DNA of 64,000 bases, taken from contig LJCW01000390.1 in NCBI GenBank assembly GCA_001298555.1, positions 103,673-167,672 of the forward strand, written 5' to 3'. Shown in pieces: positions 26,008 to 34,610 of this stretch (position 1 is the first letter of the stretch; each line of letters begins with the position of its first letter). The translations under genes and the position numbers were made by a program. The notes under the pieces are model-generated. The model ran no database searches and was not told the origin of the DNA. It was given only the letters and a program-made list of their open reading frames with translations. The stretch comes from Actinobacteria bacterium OV450. Lineage in GTDB: Bacteria; Actinomycetota; Actinomycetes; Streptomycetales; Streptomycetaceae.

Positions 26008-28425
26008 ATGGTGAACGGAACGGTCATGCTGGCACTGCGGGAGAACCCGCTCGGCGGAGGGGTGAGCGCGGAACAACTGCGCCGCATCGGAAAGGAGTTG
26101 GAGAGGCACGGCCTGGAGCTGCGCTGGGCGGCCGACGCCCGGGACGCCCGGGCCACCCTGCAGACCGAGGTGGGCATCGCGGCGGCGGTGGTGGCCTGGG
26201 ACCTGCCGGCCGGACGCGCCCGCGGCGGCGGATCCCGGGGCCCGGAGGCGGACGACGGATCCGGCGAAGCCGCCGCTCGGGCGGGTGAGGCGGGCGACGA
26301 CCGGACCCCCGCCGTCGGCGCCGACGTCCTCGCGCACATCCGGCGCCGGTTCAAGGACCTGCCCGTCTTCCTCGTCATGACCGATGACTCCGAGCACGAC
26401 CTCGACCGGCTGCCCCTGTGGGTGTCCGAGGCCGTCGTCGGTTACATCTGGCCGCTGGAGGACACCCCCGCGTTCATCGCCGGCCGTGTGGCCACCGCCG
26501 CCCGCACCTACCACAAGGAAATCCTGCCGCCCTTCTTCCGGGCCCTGCGCCGCTTCGACGACGCGCACGAGTACTCCTGGCACACCCCTGCGCACTCCGG
26601 CGGCGTGGCCTTCCTCAAGTCCCCGGCCGGCCGGGCCTTCTTCGACTACTACGGCGAGCGCCTCTTCCGCAGCGACCTGTCCATCTCCGTCGGCGAGCTG
26701 GGCTCCCTGTTCGAACACAACGGCCCCATCGGAGAGGCCGAGCGCAACGCCGCCCGCGTCTTCGGCGCCGAGCGCACGTACTTCGTCCTGCACGGCGACT
26801 CCACCGCCGACCGGATGGTGGGCCACTACAGCGTCACCGCGGACGAGATCGCGCTCGTCGACCGCAACTGCCACAAGTCGGTGCTGCACGGCCTGGTGAT
26901 CTCCGGCGCCCGTCCCGTCTACCTCGTCCCCACCCGCAACGGCTACGGGCTCGCCGGTCCCCTCCCACCCGCCGAGATCGCCCCGTCCGGGGTGGCCGCC
27001 CGGATCGCCGCGAACCCGCTGACGCCGGGGGCGGTCTCCGCCGACCCGCAGTACGCGGTCGTGACGAACTCGACGTACGACGGCCTGTGTTACGACACCG
27101 TCGCCGCAGCCCGCGCCCTCGCGCCCAGCACCCCGCGCCTGCACTTCGACGAGGCGTGGTTCGCGTACGCCCGTTTCCACCCCCTCTACGCCGGCCGCTA
27201 CGGCATGGCCGTCGGCCCGGACACCTTCGAGGGGCCGGACCGGCCCACGGTCTTCGCCACCCAGTCGACGCACAAACTGCTGGCCGCGCTGTCGCAGTGC
27301 GCGATGGTCCACGTACGGCCCGCGCCGCGGGCGCCCGTCGAGCACGAACGGTTCAACGAGGCGTTCATGATGCACGGCACCACCTCGCCGCTCTATCCGG
27401 CGATCGCCTCACTCGACGTCGCGACCGCGATGATGGACGGGACACAGGGGCAGTGGCTGATCGACGAGGCGGTGACCGAGGCCATCCGGTTCCGGCAGGC
27501 CGTCGTACGCACCGGCCGTCGCATCGCCGCCGCCGGGGACAGGCCAGACTGGTTCTTCGGCGCATGGCAGCCCGACACCGTCACCGACCCCGCCACCGGG
27601 GCCACGATGCCCTTCGCAGAGGCCCCCACCGCCCTGCTCGCCCGCGACCCCGGCTGCTGGCAGCTCGCACCGGGCGCGCCCTGGCACGGATTCCGCGACC
27701 TCGCCGACGGCCACTGTCTGCTCGATCCGGTCAAGGTGACCCTGACCTGCCCCGGTGTCACGGCCACCGGCGCCACCCAGGAGTGGGGCATCCCGGCGCG
27801 CGTGCTGACCGCCTACCTCGCCACCCGCGGCATCGTCGTCGAGAAGACCGACAGCTACAGCACGCTCGTCCTCTTCTCCATGGGCATCACCAAGGGCAAG
27901 TGGGGCACCCTCATGGACGCCCTGATGGACTTCAAGAACCTCTACGACTCCGACGCCCCGCTCGACGGCGTCCTGCCGGAGCTGGTGGAGCAGTTCCCGC
28001 GCCGCTACGCCCGCACGAGCCTGCGCGCCCTGTGCCTGCAGATGCACGAGCACCTCACCCGAGCCGACTTCATCAGCTCTCTCGACACCGCCTTCCAGCA
28101 GCTCCCGCTGCCCGTGCACCCGCCCCAGCACTGCTACCGGCAGCTGATCCGGGGCGGTACCGAGCGGCTGCGGCTGGCCGACGCGGCCGGGAGGGTGGCG
28201 GCCGCCATGGTGACCGTCACCCCGCCGGGCATCCCGGTCCTCATGCCCGGCGAGTCCACGGGCGCCACCGACGGGCCGCTGCTGCGCTACCTGCGCGCCC
28301 TGGAGGCGTTCGACCGGGCCTTCCCGGGTTTCCACAGCGAGGCCCATGGCGTGACGGTCGACTCCGAGACGGGCGACTACCTCATCGAGTGCCTGCGCCG
28401 GCCGGAGGAGCCGGCCGGCCGCTGA
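26008..28425 (+). CDS. PLP-dependent Orn/Lys/Arg decarboxylase, fold type I
   Basis: An 805-aa protein of the bacterial basic amino acid decarboxylase family. An N-terminal wing/response-regulator-like domain (about 1-160) is interrupted by a disordered Gly/Arg/Glu insert near residues 70-100. The PLP domain has HTPAHSGGVAF, LHGDSTADRMVGHY, LHFDEAWFA and the Schiff-base Lys423 in ATQSTHKLLAALSQ; a C-terminal domain follows. It should decarboxylate arginine, lysine or ornithine, giving a polyamine or acid resistance; the substrate cannot be read reliably. Start ATG 26008 is used (weak ribosome site); ATG 26026 is possible. The gene stands alone. Confidence 0.88.
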   Translation: MVNGTVMLALRENPLGGGVSAEQLRRIGKELERHGLELRWAADARDARATLQTEVGIAAAVVAWDLPAGRARGGGSRGPEADDGSGEAAARAGEAGDDRTPAVGADVLAHIRRRFKDLPVFLVMTDDSEHDLDRLPLWVSEAVVGYIWPLEDTPAFIAGRVATAARTYHKEILPPFFRALRRFDDAHEYSWHTPAHSGGVAFLKSPAGRAFFDYYGERLFRSDLSISVGELGSLFEHNGPIGEAERNAARVFGAERTYFVLHGDSTADRMVGHYSVTADEIALVDRNCHKSVLHGLVISGARPVYLVPTRNGYGLAGPLPPAEIAPSGVAARIAANPLTPGAVSADPQYAVVTNSTYDGLCYDTVAAARALAPSTPRLHFDEAWFAYARFHPLYAGRYGMAVGPDTFEGPDRPTVFATQSTHKLLAALSQCAMVHVRPAPRAPVEHERFNEAFMMHGTTSPLYPAIASLDVATAMMDGTQGQWLIDEAVTEAIRFRQAVVRTGRRIAAAGDRPDWFFGAWQPDTVTDPATGATMPFAEAPTALLARDPGCWQLAPGAPWHGFRDLADGHCLLDPVKVTLTCPGVTATGATQEWGIPARVLTAYLATRGIVVEKTDSYSTLVLFSMGITKGKWGTLMDALMDFKNLYDSDAPLDGVLPELVEQFPRRYARTSLRALCLQMHEHLTRADFISSLDTAFQQLPLPVHPPQHCYRQLIRGGTERLRLADAAGRVAAAMVTVTPPGIPVLMPGESTGATDGPLLRYLRALEAFDRAFPGFHSEAHGVTVDSETGDYLIECLRRPEEPAGR

Positions 28426-28485
28426 CACCCCTGCGCTCCGTGCGCGGACAGGCCGCGGCGCCGCCCGCCCCAGCCCTTGTTTCAT

Positions 28486-28502
28486 CTATCGAATTTCGAT
28501 AG
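28486..28502. promoter_or_regulatory. Palindrome CTATCGAATTTCGATAG
   Basis: Perfect 8-bp arms around one T, 32 bp upstream of the DUF2975 gene. It probably overlaps the promoter and is the likely target of the small HTH protein encoded two genes on. Confidence 0.65.
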
Positions 28503-28534
28503 ATTCCAATCGTAAGTCGATGGGAGGATGGGTC

Positions 28535-29026
28535 GTGGGGAAGCTGACAGTGGGGGCGCTTCGCGCCGTGCTCGTGGTGGTGCTCGCCGGCACCGTGTGC
28601 GTACAGGCGTTGATGGTGTGGATGTTGGCGTCGGGTGCCGACCCGGAGGACGGGTCGCTTCCGCTGACCGCGTTCCGGGTGATCGTCGTCCTGGGCATGG
28701 TGTCGGCGCAGGTCGCCCTGGTCTCCGTATGGCGGCTGGTGGCGATGGTGCGACGCGGGACCGTGTTCTCGCATGCCGCCTTCCGGTACGTGGACGCGGT
28801 GATCGGGGCGATCGTGGCGGTTGCCCTCCTGTGGTTCACGGTCACGGCCCTCAATGCGCCGGGCCAGCGGGAGGACCCGGGTGTCACCGTCATCATGGGC
28901 GGGATCGGCCTGGCCGTCCTGGGGGTCGCGCTCATCGTGCTCGTGCTGCGGATGCTGCTGGCCCAGGCCGTCGCGCGGGACGTGGAGGCGTCGCAGATGC
29001 AGGCCGAGCTGGACGAGGTGATCTGA
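28535..29026 (+). CDS. DUF2975 membrane protein
   Basis: A 163-aa protein with four predicted membrane helices. The GTG at 28535 is preferred: GGGAGG lies 7 nt before it, whereas the in-frame ATG at 28520 has no ribosome site. DUF2975 proteins are typically encoded just before a YozG-like HTH regulator, exactly as here (stop and start overlap TGATG). Their function is unknown; the pair resembles a membrane sensor with a cognate repressor. Confidence 0.82.
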   Translation: MGKLTVGALRAVLVVVLAGTVCVQALMVWMLASGADPEDGSLPLTAFRVIVVLGMVSAQVALVSVWRLVAMVRRGTVFSHAAFRYVDAVIGAIVAVALLWFTVTALNAPGQREDPGVTVIMGGIGLAVLGVALIVLVLRMLLAQAVARDVEASQMQAELDEVI

Positions 29027-29292
29027 TGCCGATCGCCGTCGACATCGACGTGATGCTGGCGCGGCGGAAGATGTCCGTGGGGGAGCTGGCGGACCGCGTG
29101 GGCATCACGCCCGCCAACCTGGCGGTGCTCAAGAACGGCCGGGCCAAGGCGGTGCGCTTCGCCACGCTCGCCGCGCTCTGCGAGGTCCTCGAATGCCAGC
29201 CGGGCGACCTGCTGCGCTGGGAGGCCGAGGACGCCGCGGCGGACGACCTGCTCGGCGCCGAAGTGGCATCGCCCGGCGCCACCGCCCGGTGA
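29026..29292 (+). CDS. Small XRE/YozG-type HTH regulator
   Basis: An 88-aa protein, nearly all a helix-turn-helix: MSVGELADRVGITPANLAVLK then FATLAALCEVLECQPGDLL, the YozG subfamily pattern. Its ATG overlaps the DUF2975 stop. It likely represses its own operon through the CTATCGAATTTCGATAG palindrome. Confidence 0.85.
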   Translation: MPIAVDIDVMLARRKMSVGELADRVGITPANLAVLKNGRAKAVRFATLAALCEVLECQPGDLLRWEAEDAAADDLLGAEVASPGATAR

Positions 29293-29307
29293 CACGGCGC
29301 GCCGCCG

Positions 29308-29346
29308 CGAACCCCCGTCCTTCCACCTCGGAAGGGCGGGGGTTCG
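29308..29346. terminator. Hairpin terminator after the DUF2975/HTH operon
   Basis: A 17-bp stem beginning CGAACCCCCG with one G-U pair and a 5-nt loop; no U-tract. Confidence 0.78.
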
Positions 29347-29370
29347 TCGCCGGGCGCGCAGGGGGAATGC

Positions 29371-29405
29371 GGAGGCCGCCTGCCGTGGGGTGGGCGGCGG
29401 CCTCC
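29371..29405. terminator. Hairpin terminator of the oxidoreductase gene
   Basis: A perfect 10-bp stem GGAGGCCGCC / GGCGGCCTCC with a 15-nt loop, 16 bp after the minus-strand stop. Confidence 0.6.
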
Positions 29406-29421
29406 GGGAGCGGGGATGCGG

Positions 29422-30357
29422 TCAGGCGCGGACACCGATGACGGTCTTGCCGCGGGCGCCGCCCCGCTCGACCTTCTGCAGGGCCTCGGAGGCCTCGTCG
29501 AGCGGGAAGACCGCCTCGACGATCGGCCGGAGCCGCCCGGCCTCCACCAGGCCGGCGAGGTGGGCCAGCTGCTCGCCGTGCGGGCGCATGAAGAAGCTGC
29601 GGGCCCGGACGTTCCACTGGGCCTGCCGGGCCTCGGCGTCCGCGACGGGCACGATCGAGACCAGCGTGCCGCCGGGCTTGAGCACGCCGAAGGACCGCTC
29701 CTGGGTCTCGCCGCCGATGGTGTCGAGGACGACGTCGACGTCGGAGACGATCTCGTCGAACTTCTCGGTCCGGTAGTCGATCACCCGGTCGGCGCCGAGC
29801 TCGCGGACCAGCTCCACGCTCGCCCCGCCGGCGGTGGCCACGACTTCGGCGCCGAGCTGCTTGGCGATCTGGACGGCGGCGGAGCCGACGCCGCCGGCGG
29901 CGCCGTGGATGAGCACCCGCGTCCCGGCCCGTACGTCGGCCTGCTCGGTCAGGGCCTGGAGGGCGGTGAGCGCGACCAGGGGCAGGGAGGCGGCCTCCTC
30001 GAAGGTGAGGCCGGACGGCTTGGCGGCGACCAGGGACTGGTCCACGGCGACGTACTCGGCGAAGGCGCCGCCCACGCGGGGATCGACCCGGGAGAACACC
30101 TCGTCGCCCACCGCGAAGCGGGTGACCTCGCCGCCGACCTCGGTCACCACACCGGCGAGCTCGTTGCCGATGACCAGCGGTCCGGTCGGTTCCCCGGCGC
30201 TGAGGAAGCCCTTGACGATCAGGTGGTCCACCGGATTGACGCCGGCCGCGCGGACCTCGATGAGCACATCGCCGGGGCCGACGGCGGGGACGGGTACGTC
30301 GGTGACCCGGACGACGTCGCGGACCTGGCCGTACGTGTCGATGACTGCTGCCTTCAT
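29422..30357 (-). CDS. NADP-dependent quinone oxidoreductase-like alcohol dehydrogenase (MDR family)
   Basis: A 311-aa medium-chain reductase; the ATG at 30357 follows AAGGAG. The N-terminal GroES-like domain has AAGVNPVDHLIVKG and GNELAGVV, and the Rossmann domain has HGAAGGVGSAAVQIAKQLGAEVV. The zinc-ligand pattern of true alcohol dehydrogenases is absent, so it belongs with quinone/enone reductases. It follows the DsbA-like gene on the same strand after 63 bp and diverges, with it, from a TetR regulator. The pair is probably a TetR-controlled response to an electrophile or xenobiotic. Confidence 0.87.
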   Translation of the reverse strand: MKAAVIDTYGQVRDVVRVTDVPVPAVGPGDVLIEVRAAGVNPVDHLIVKGFLSAGEPTGPLVIGNELAGVVTEVGGEVTRFAVGDEVFSRVDPRVGGAFAEYVAVDQSLVAAKPSGLTFEEAASLPLVALTALQALTEQADVRAGTRVLIHGAAGGVGSAAVQIAKQLGAEVVATAGGASVELVRELGADRVIDYRTEKFDEIVSDVDVVLDTIGGETQERSFGVLKPGGTLVSIVPVADAEARQAQWNVRARSFFMRPHGEQLAHLAGLVEAGRLRPIVEAVFPLDEASEALQKVERGGARGKTVIGVRA

Positions 30358-30383
30358 GGCGATCTCCTTGATCAAGTCTGTCG

Positions 30384-30420
30384 GGGTGAGGGTGAGGGTG
30401 GGGCTGGGGGGGGAGGGGGG
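30384..30420 (+). other. G-rich, G-quadruplex-prone intergenic tract
   Basis: At least six runs of three or more G on the plus strand between two minus-strand genes; transcripts of those genes carry the complementary C-rich strand. Possible G-quadruplex in the DNA, no further signal. Confidence 0.4.
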
Positions 30421-31065
30421 TCAGGCGGTGGCGGCGGGGCTGCGCCCGGCCGCTGCGGCCCTCTCCAGGGCGTCGAGCAGTACTTCGGGGCTTTGAGCGC
30501 CCTGGAGTACGAACGTGCCGTCGATCACGAAGGTGGGGACCGCCGTGACGCCGAGAGCGGCGGCTTCGCCGAGCTCGGCGCGGACGTCGCCGACTCCCTC
30601 GGAGGAGGCGAGGAAGGCCAGGGCGTCGGCGCGGTCGAGGCCGGCCGCCTCGGCGAGCCTCGCGAGGGCCTCGCGGTCGCCGAGGTCTCCGCCGTCGGTG
30701 AAGTAATGCGCCAGCAGGCGTTCCTTCACCTCGGCCTGACGTCCGTGCCGTCGGGCGAACCAGACCAGGCGGTGTGCCTGGAACGTGTTGGTGGCCAGCG
30801 CGTCGTCCATCCGGAACGTGAGCCCCTCGGCAGCCGCAGCGCTGGTCAGCGGGCCGAAGATGGTCGCGGCGGGGCGGCCGAACTTGCGCTCGTAGACGTC
30901 GGCGGACGGCTCCGGCGTCTCGGGGGCCGCGGGGTTGAGCTGGAACGGCCGGTAGACAACGTCGACGCCCGCCGCCTCCGGGAAGGCGGCCAGCGCCTTC
31001 TCGAAGCGGCGCTTGCCGATGTAGCACCACGGACACACCAGGTCCGAATAGATCTCGACCTTCAC
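30421..31065 (-). CDS. DsbA/FrnE-family thioredoxin-fold oxidoreductase
   Basis: A 214-aa cytoplasmic protein. The GTG at 31065 follows AGGAGC and puts VKVEIYSDLVCPWCYIGK at the N-terminus; CPWC is the active site. A helical insertion follows, then the cis-Pro loop VTAVPTFVID. FrnE-type members isomerise disulfides or act on glutathione-like adducts. It is first in a two-gene operon with the MDR reductase and diverges from the TetR gene across a clear inverted-repeat operator. Confidence 0.88.
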   Translation of the reverse strand: MKVEIYSDLVCPWCYIGKRRFEKALAAFPEAAGVDVVYRPFQLNPAAPETPEPSADVYERKFGRPAATIFGPLTSAAAAEGLTFRMDDALATNTFQAHRLVWFARRHGRQAEVKERLLAHYFTDGGDLGDREALARLAEAAGLDRADALAFLASSEGVGDVRAELGEAAALGVTAVPTFVIDGTFVLQGAQSPEVLLDALERAAAAGRSPAATA

Positions 31066-31125
31066 GACGCTCGCTCCTGACGGGTCTGTCCCACGGGTGG
31101 GTCCGGTTCCGCTCCGGAAGTTCCG

Positions 31126-31168
31126 GACCGCTCGTTCCATAACGTAGCCGATTCTGGAACGAGCGGTC
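31126..31168. promoter_or_regulatory. Inverted-repeat operator between DsbA-like and TetR genes
   Basis: GACCGCTCGTTCCA (31126-31139) and its exact reverse complement (31155-31168) are separated by 15 bp. Its position between divergent genes and its size suit a TetR dimer pair controlling both directions. Confidence 0.78.
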
Positions 31169-31213
31169 AAATACGTGCTGCCCCGGCCGCTGACCTTCGC
31201 TACCGTGGGGTGC

Positions 31214-31852
31214 ATGGCGAGACCACGCACGTTCGACGAGGAAGCGGTCCTGGACCGGGCGATGATCCTGTTCTGGCGCAAGGGGTACGAGGCGACCGCG
31301 ATGAGCGACCTCGTGGAGGAGCTCGGGCTGGGCCGCGGATCGATCTATGCGGCGTTCGGGGACAAGCACCAGCTGTTCATCCGGGCCCTCGGCCGCTACC
31401 TGGACCACCAGACCCGGCTGCTCGGCACCGCGCTCGACGACAGGCGGCCGGCGCTGCCCCAGCTGCGCGACGTGCTGGGCCGGCTCCTCGCCGCCGACGC
31501 GGCCTCCGGCAACGCCGGGTGCTTCAGCGTCAACAGCATCGCCGAGCTGCTGCCGCACGACGAGGAGGTCGCCCAGCTGGCCCGGCGGAACCTCCGTTAC
31601 GCCGAAGAGGCCTTCACCGCCCAGCTGGAGCGGGCCGCGCGGGACGGGGAGCTCGCTCCTGCCGTCACCCCGCAGCAAGGCGCTCGGCTACTGCTCAACC
31701 TGGTGCAGGGCCTGCAGATCATGCGCAAGGTCGACCCCGACCCGGCCCGCGCCGCCGACTGCCTGGACTCCGCCTTCGCCCTCTTGCAGCGCCCGTCCGA
31801 CACCGCCGGGACACCCGGCGAGGGCCCGGTCATGGCAGCAACGGCGCCCTGA
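31214..31852 (+). CDS. TetR-family regulator
   Basis: A 212-aa protein. The ATG at 31214 puts the HTH at once at the N-terminus (FDEEAVLDRAMILFWRKGYEATAMSDL, GRGSIYAAFGDKHQLF). No ribosome site is near, but TACCGT lies 9-10 nt upstream, so the mRNA may be nearly leaderless. The C-terminal domain resembles the YcdC/AefR-like group (GCFSVNSIAELLPHDEEV). It faces the DsbA-like/MDR operon and likely represses it and itself. Confidence 0.87.
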   Translation: MARPRTFDEEAVLDRAMILFWRKGYEATAMSDLVEELGLGRGSIYAAFGDKHQLFIRALGRYLDHQTRLLGTALDDRRPALPQLRDVLGRLLAADAASGNAGCFSVNSIAELLPHDEEVAQLARRNLRYAEEAFTAQLERAARDGELAPAVTPQQGARLLLNLVQGLQIMRKVDPDPARAADCLDSAFALLQRPSDTAGTPGEGPVMAATAP

Positions 31853-31876
31853 GCCGGGCCCGGCGGAGCGGGTCCG

Positions 31877-32362
31877 TCACCGCCCGGAGTCGTGGCGGCG
31901 CTGCCCCCACGGCTTGCTCGGCCGACCTCGGCGTCCGTGGGGACGGCCTGGGCCACCGCTCCTCAGAGCGGTGCCGGCGGAGCTCTCCCGGCACAGCACC
32001 GTCGCCCGCCTCGTCCTCGGTTCGACCTTCAACCCGCCCGACCTGTTCTGGTACGCGGTCGGCGGCGCGGCCGGATGGCTCGTGCACACCGGGGTCAGCT
32101 GGAGGAACTCGACGAGGCAGCTGGCGGCCAGCGCGCTTCCGGCGGCCCTGAAGGGTGTGATCCGTGGAGCCACCGACACGACCAGGGCGAGCAGCAGGAC
32201 GGTGTACAGCGCGTCGCCGCCGTACTTGGCCACGCTCCCGGTCGCCAAGGCCCTGAGCCCCAGGCCCAGTCCGACGGTGACCGCCGCAGCGGCCGCTGCT
32301 GTCAGACGGGTGCGAGCAGGGTCGACGGCGGCACGGTCAAGGGTTCCGGGCGGGAGGGTCAC
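31877..32362 (-). pseudogene. DUF2809 membrane protein gene with an internal inverted segment
   Basis: The minus-strand frame (GTG 32362, 161 codons) starts as a DUF2809 protein: LGLRALATGSVAKYGGDALY, two to three membrane helices and SCLVEFLQLTPV. At 32087 the similarity stops. The expected continuation, PAELSRHSTVARLVLG then STFNPPDLFWYAVGGAAGWLVHT, is encoded on the opposite strand at 31974-32090. Flipping 31974-32086 restores one continuous DUF2809 reading frame ending in the same C-terminal tail. The segment is bounded by CGGTG (31969-31973) and CACCG (32087-32091). In the present orientation the frame stays open but lacks the conserved C-terminal helix, so the protein is probably non-functional. 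Confidence 0.8.
31969..32091. repeat. Inverted segment bounded by CGGTG/CACCG
   Basis: The plus strand encodes the missing DUF2809 part (PDLFWYAVGGAAGWLVHT), while both flanks encode DUF2809 on the minus strand. The boundary repeats are only 5 bp, so this looks like a microhomology inversion; a programmed switch is possible but unsupported. Confidence 0.75.
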
Positions 32363-32442
32363 AGGGCCATACGATAATCATGACGTCCGGGCGATGTGAT
32401 CCCCGGTTCAGGAACCGCGGCTGTCCTCTCCGGCCGGGTGGC

Positions 32443-33441
32443 TCAGTCGAATTCGAACGTGGCGACGACAGGGGCGTGGTCGGACTCCGGGAATTTGTCG
32501 TCGGTGGCGAAGGCGAGCGAGTCGTCGTGGAGGATCTCGTTGTGGATCTCCGAGCCGCGGTAGTGGGCGAGGATGTTGCGGGTGACGAGCATGTGGTCGA
32601 GCATCTGGCCCTGGCCGTGGTGGAAGAGGGTGTAGCGGGCGTCGCCCGGGACGGTGCGTTCGATGGGAACGAGGACGTGCGGGGCGAGGTCGCCGTTGTT
32701 GGTGTCTTCGACGTTGCCGCAGATCGCCAGGACCGGAACCTCCTCCGGCTCGGCGTTGAAGTCGCCGGTGACCACGATCCGAGCGTCGGGGTCGTCCTTG
32801 AGGATCTGGTCGACCAGGCGCCTTACTTCCAGGGCCTGGCTCATGCGCTTCATGGACGACAGGAAGCTGCCCTCGGCCCAGGCGTCGGCGCTGCGCCAGT
32901 TGCCCTTCTTGGGATCGATCACCTGACCGGGGATCTCGCTGGGGATCTTCGACTTCAGGTGCACGGTGATGACGTGCAGCAGGCTGCCGGGTGCTGCGTG
33001 GTCGATGTCGATCTGAGCGTGCAGGATGGGACGTTCGACTCCGATGGGGATCGGCTGGGGGTCGGGGGGTATCGCCGTGAGCCGCTGGTAGCGGGGCTCG
33101 GCGACGAGGTTGTTCTTCAGCTGTTCGTGCTTGATGACCGGCAGGTGGGTGGCGATGACCAGGTTGCGGAAATCGAAGACGGCGTCGTCGTCGGGTTTCG
33201 TGCTGACCAGCACGGCCCCGTCGAGGTTGGTCCCGTCGAGCAGTTCCTCGAGGGCCAGCAGTGCACGCGGTTGTCCGGGGCGCTCTTGGCCGTGGACTTC
33301 CTGGAAACAGGCGATGTCAGCGCGCAGTCGCTTGATCTGCGGTTTCATCAGCGTGATGCGCTCGGCCAGGGTCGGGCGCGTGCCCGGCGCGGTCTCGTCG
33401 AAGTTTTCCAGGTTGAACGTGGAAATCCGGATCTGTGTCAT
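32443..33441 (-). CDS. Endonuclease/exonuclease/phosphatase (EEP) family protein
   Basis: A 332-aa protein; the ATG at 33441 follows GGGAGC. It begins ISTFNLENFDE (metal-binding Asn and the next motif CFQEVHG), and has VVTGDFNAEPEEVP and the final SDHAPVVATF, the complete EEP catalytic set of Asn, Glu, Asp/Asn and Asp-His. No signal peptide, so cytosolic unless exported by an unknown route. The substrate (DNA, RNA or phosphoester) is not predictable. It ends a minus-strand run with the M14 peptidase and the small protein upstream. Confidence 0.85.
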   Translation of the reverse strand: MTQIRISTFNLENFDETAPGTRPTLAERITLMKPQIKRLRADIACFQEVHGQERPGQPRALLALEELLDGTNLDGAVLVSTKPDDDAVFDFRNLVIATHLPVIKHEQLKNNLVAEPRYQRLTAIPPDPQPIPIGVERPILHAQIDIDHAAPGSLLHVITVHLKSKIPSEIPGQVIDPKKGNWRSADAWAEGSFLSSMKRMSQALEVRRLVDQILKDDPDARIVVTGDFNAEPEEVPVLAICGNVEDTNNGDLAPHVLVPIERTVPGDARYTLFHHGQGQMLDHMLVTRNILAHYRGSEIHNEILHDDSLAFATDDKFPESDHAPVVATFEFD

Positions 33442-33522
33442 GGGTGCTCCCAGGACGTGTGGAGGAAGCGGTTCGGGTCTGTGGGCAGTCACACCGCGGG
33501 CGGGAGACAGGCCAGTCGTCGG

Positions 33523-34596
33523 CTAGGTGGCCGCGGCCAGGCAGAACTCCACGAGACCGGCGTCGACATCGAGGACGATCTTCTTCATCTCCGTCCACGG
33601 AGGCTGGAAGGCCGTTCCCCATTCGACCGTGAAGGCGAGGATCTTCTCCTCGTCCCGGCCCGAGAGGATGTGGCGGGCGTAGGCGTAGTCGTCGCTGGTA
33701 CCGCACGTCGGGTACAGGTCGAACGCCGACTGGGGGGTGTATTCGGTGCCGCGTACGCCCTTCAGGGCCTCGCAGAACCGTGCGGCGAGGACCGCGGAGT
33801 CGTCGGCGTCGTCCTCGTCGATGAACTCGGCGTAGACCAGGCCGTCCTTCAGCCCGCGTTTGCCGTCGAAGAGGGGGTTGCGGAAATTCTTGGCCGGGTC
33901 GACGGACTGGTTCTGGTCGTCGCCCCACACGAACAGCATCTTCTGGGTGTAGCTGTGCACGTCGACGAACCAGTGGGTGCGGACGAAGTGGTCCAGCAAC
34001 CGGCGGACGTTGCGGGTCTCCACCTCCGAGAAGGGCTCGGGTCCCTGGTAGACCTGGTTGATGTCGGCGGGGTCGTCCGAGACGTGGACGGGGGCCAGCG
34101 GATGGAAGGCGGTCCGGAAGTCGAAGAGGTGGTCGTAGTTGCGGTTGAGGTCGACGCCGACCGCGGCCGGATCGCCACCGGACTGTGCCGGATTGCGGTT
34201 GCGCCGCCACATCGGGTCGACGGTCTGGCTGTAGTGCCGGCCGTCCGGGTTGGCGAGCGGGAAGACGACGACGTCGAGTTCCTCCAGGACCGTGCGCACC
34301 TGGGCGGAGGTGAAGCTCGTACCGCCGTAGGCGAGTCCCGTACCGCCGGCGTGTGCGTGCAGCAGGTCGGCGGCGAGGTTGACCAGGATCTCGCAGCTGC
34401 CCCATTCGCGGGCGTGTACGCCTCCGACCAGGACGACGGCGGGCTTCGGCTGCTGGTGGTGCGTGCCGATGCGCAGGGCGTGGCAGGTCCGGCCTTCGAA
34501 GGTCGGCTCGGGCAGTTCGATGAGATCGGCAGTCGGGAACGCGGCGGCCAGGCTGGTCACGCCGGATTCGACCTCGGTGGTGTTCAGGTACGGCAT
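33523..34596 (-). CDS. M14-family zinc carboxypeptidase without signal peptide
   Basis: A 357-aa protein. GGVHAREWGS supplies His and Glu of the HxxE zinc motif, VDLNRNYDH the substrate-binding Asn-Arg, FVDVHSYTQ the third zinc His, and FTVEWGTAF the catalytic Glu; these are all M14 residues. Most streptomycete M14 carboxypeptidases are secreted with a long propeptide; this one begins directly at the catalytic domain and has no signal. The 104-aa protein encoded 14 bp upstream may replace the missing propeptide. It should cleave C-terminal residues from peptides; the target is unknown. Confidence 0.87.
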   Translation of the reverse strand: MPYLNTTEVESGVTSLAAAFPTADLIELPEPTFEGRTCHALRIGTHHQQPKPAVVLVGGVHAREWGSCEILVNLAADLLHAHAGGTGLAYGGTSFTSAQVRTVLEELDVVVFPLANPDGRHYSQTVDPMWRRNRNPAQSGGDPAAVGVDLNRNYDHLFDFRTAFHPLAPVHVSDDPADINQVYQGPEPFSEVETRNVRRLLDHFVRTHWFVDVHSYTQKMLFVWGDDQNQSVDPAKNFRNPLFDGKRGLKDGLVYAEFIDEDDADDSAVLAARFCEALKGVRGTEYTPQSAFDLYPTCGTSDDYAYARHILSGRDEEKILAFTVEWGTAFQPPWTEMKKIVLDVDAGLVEFCLAAAT

Positions 34597-34610
34597 GGCG
34601 GCCCTACCTC

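Noticed and set aside
25232..28425. Operon linking the Cys-rich hypothetical gene with the decarboxylase
   Set aside because: They are divergent, 230 bp apart, and no shared motif was seen.
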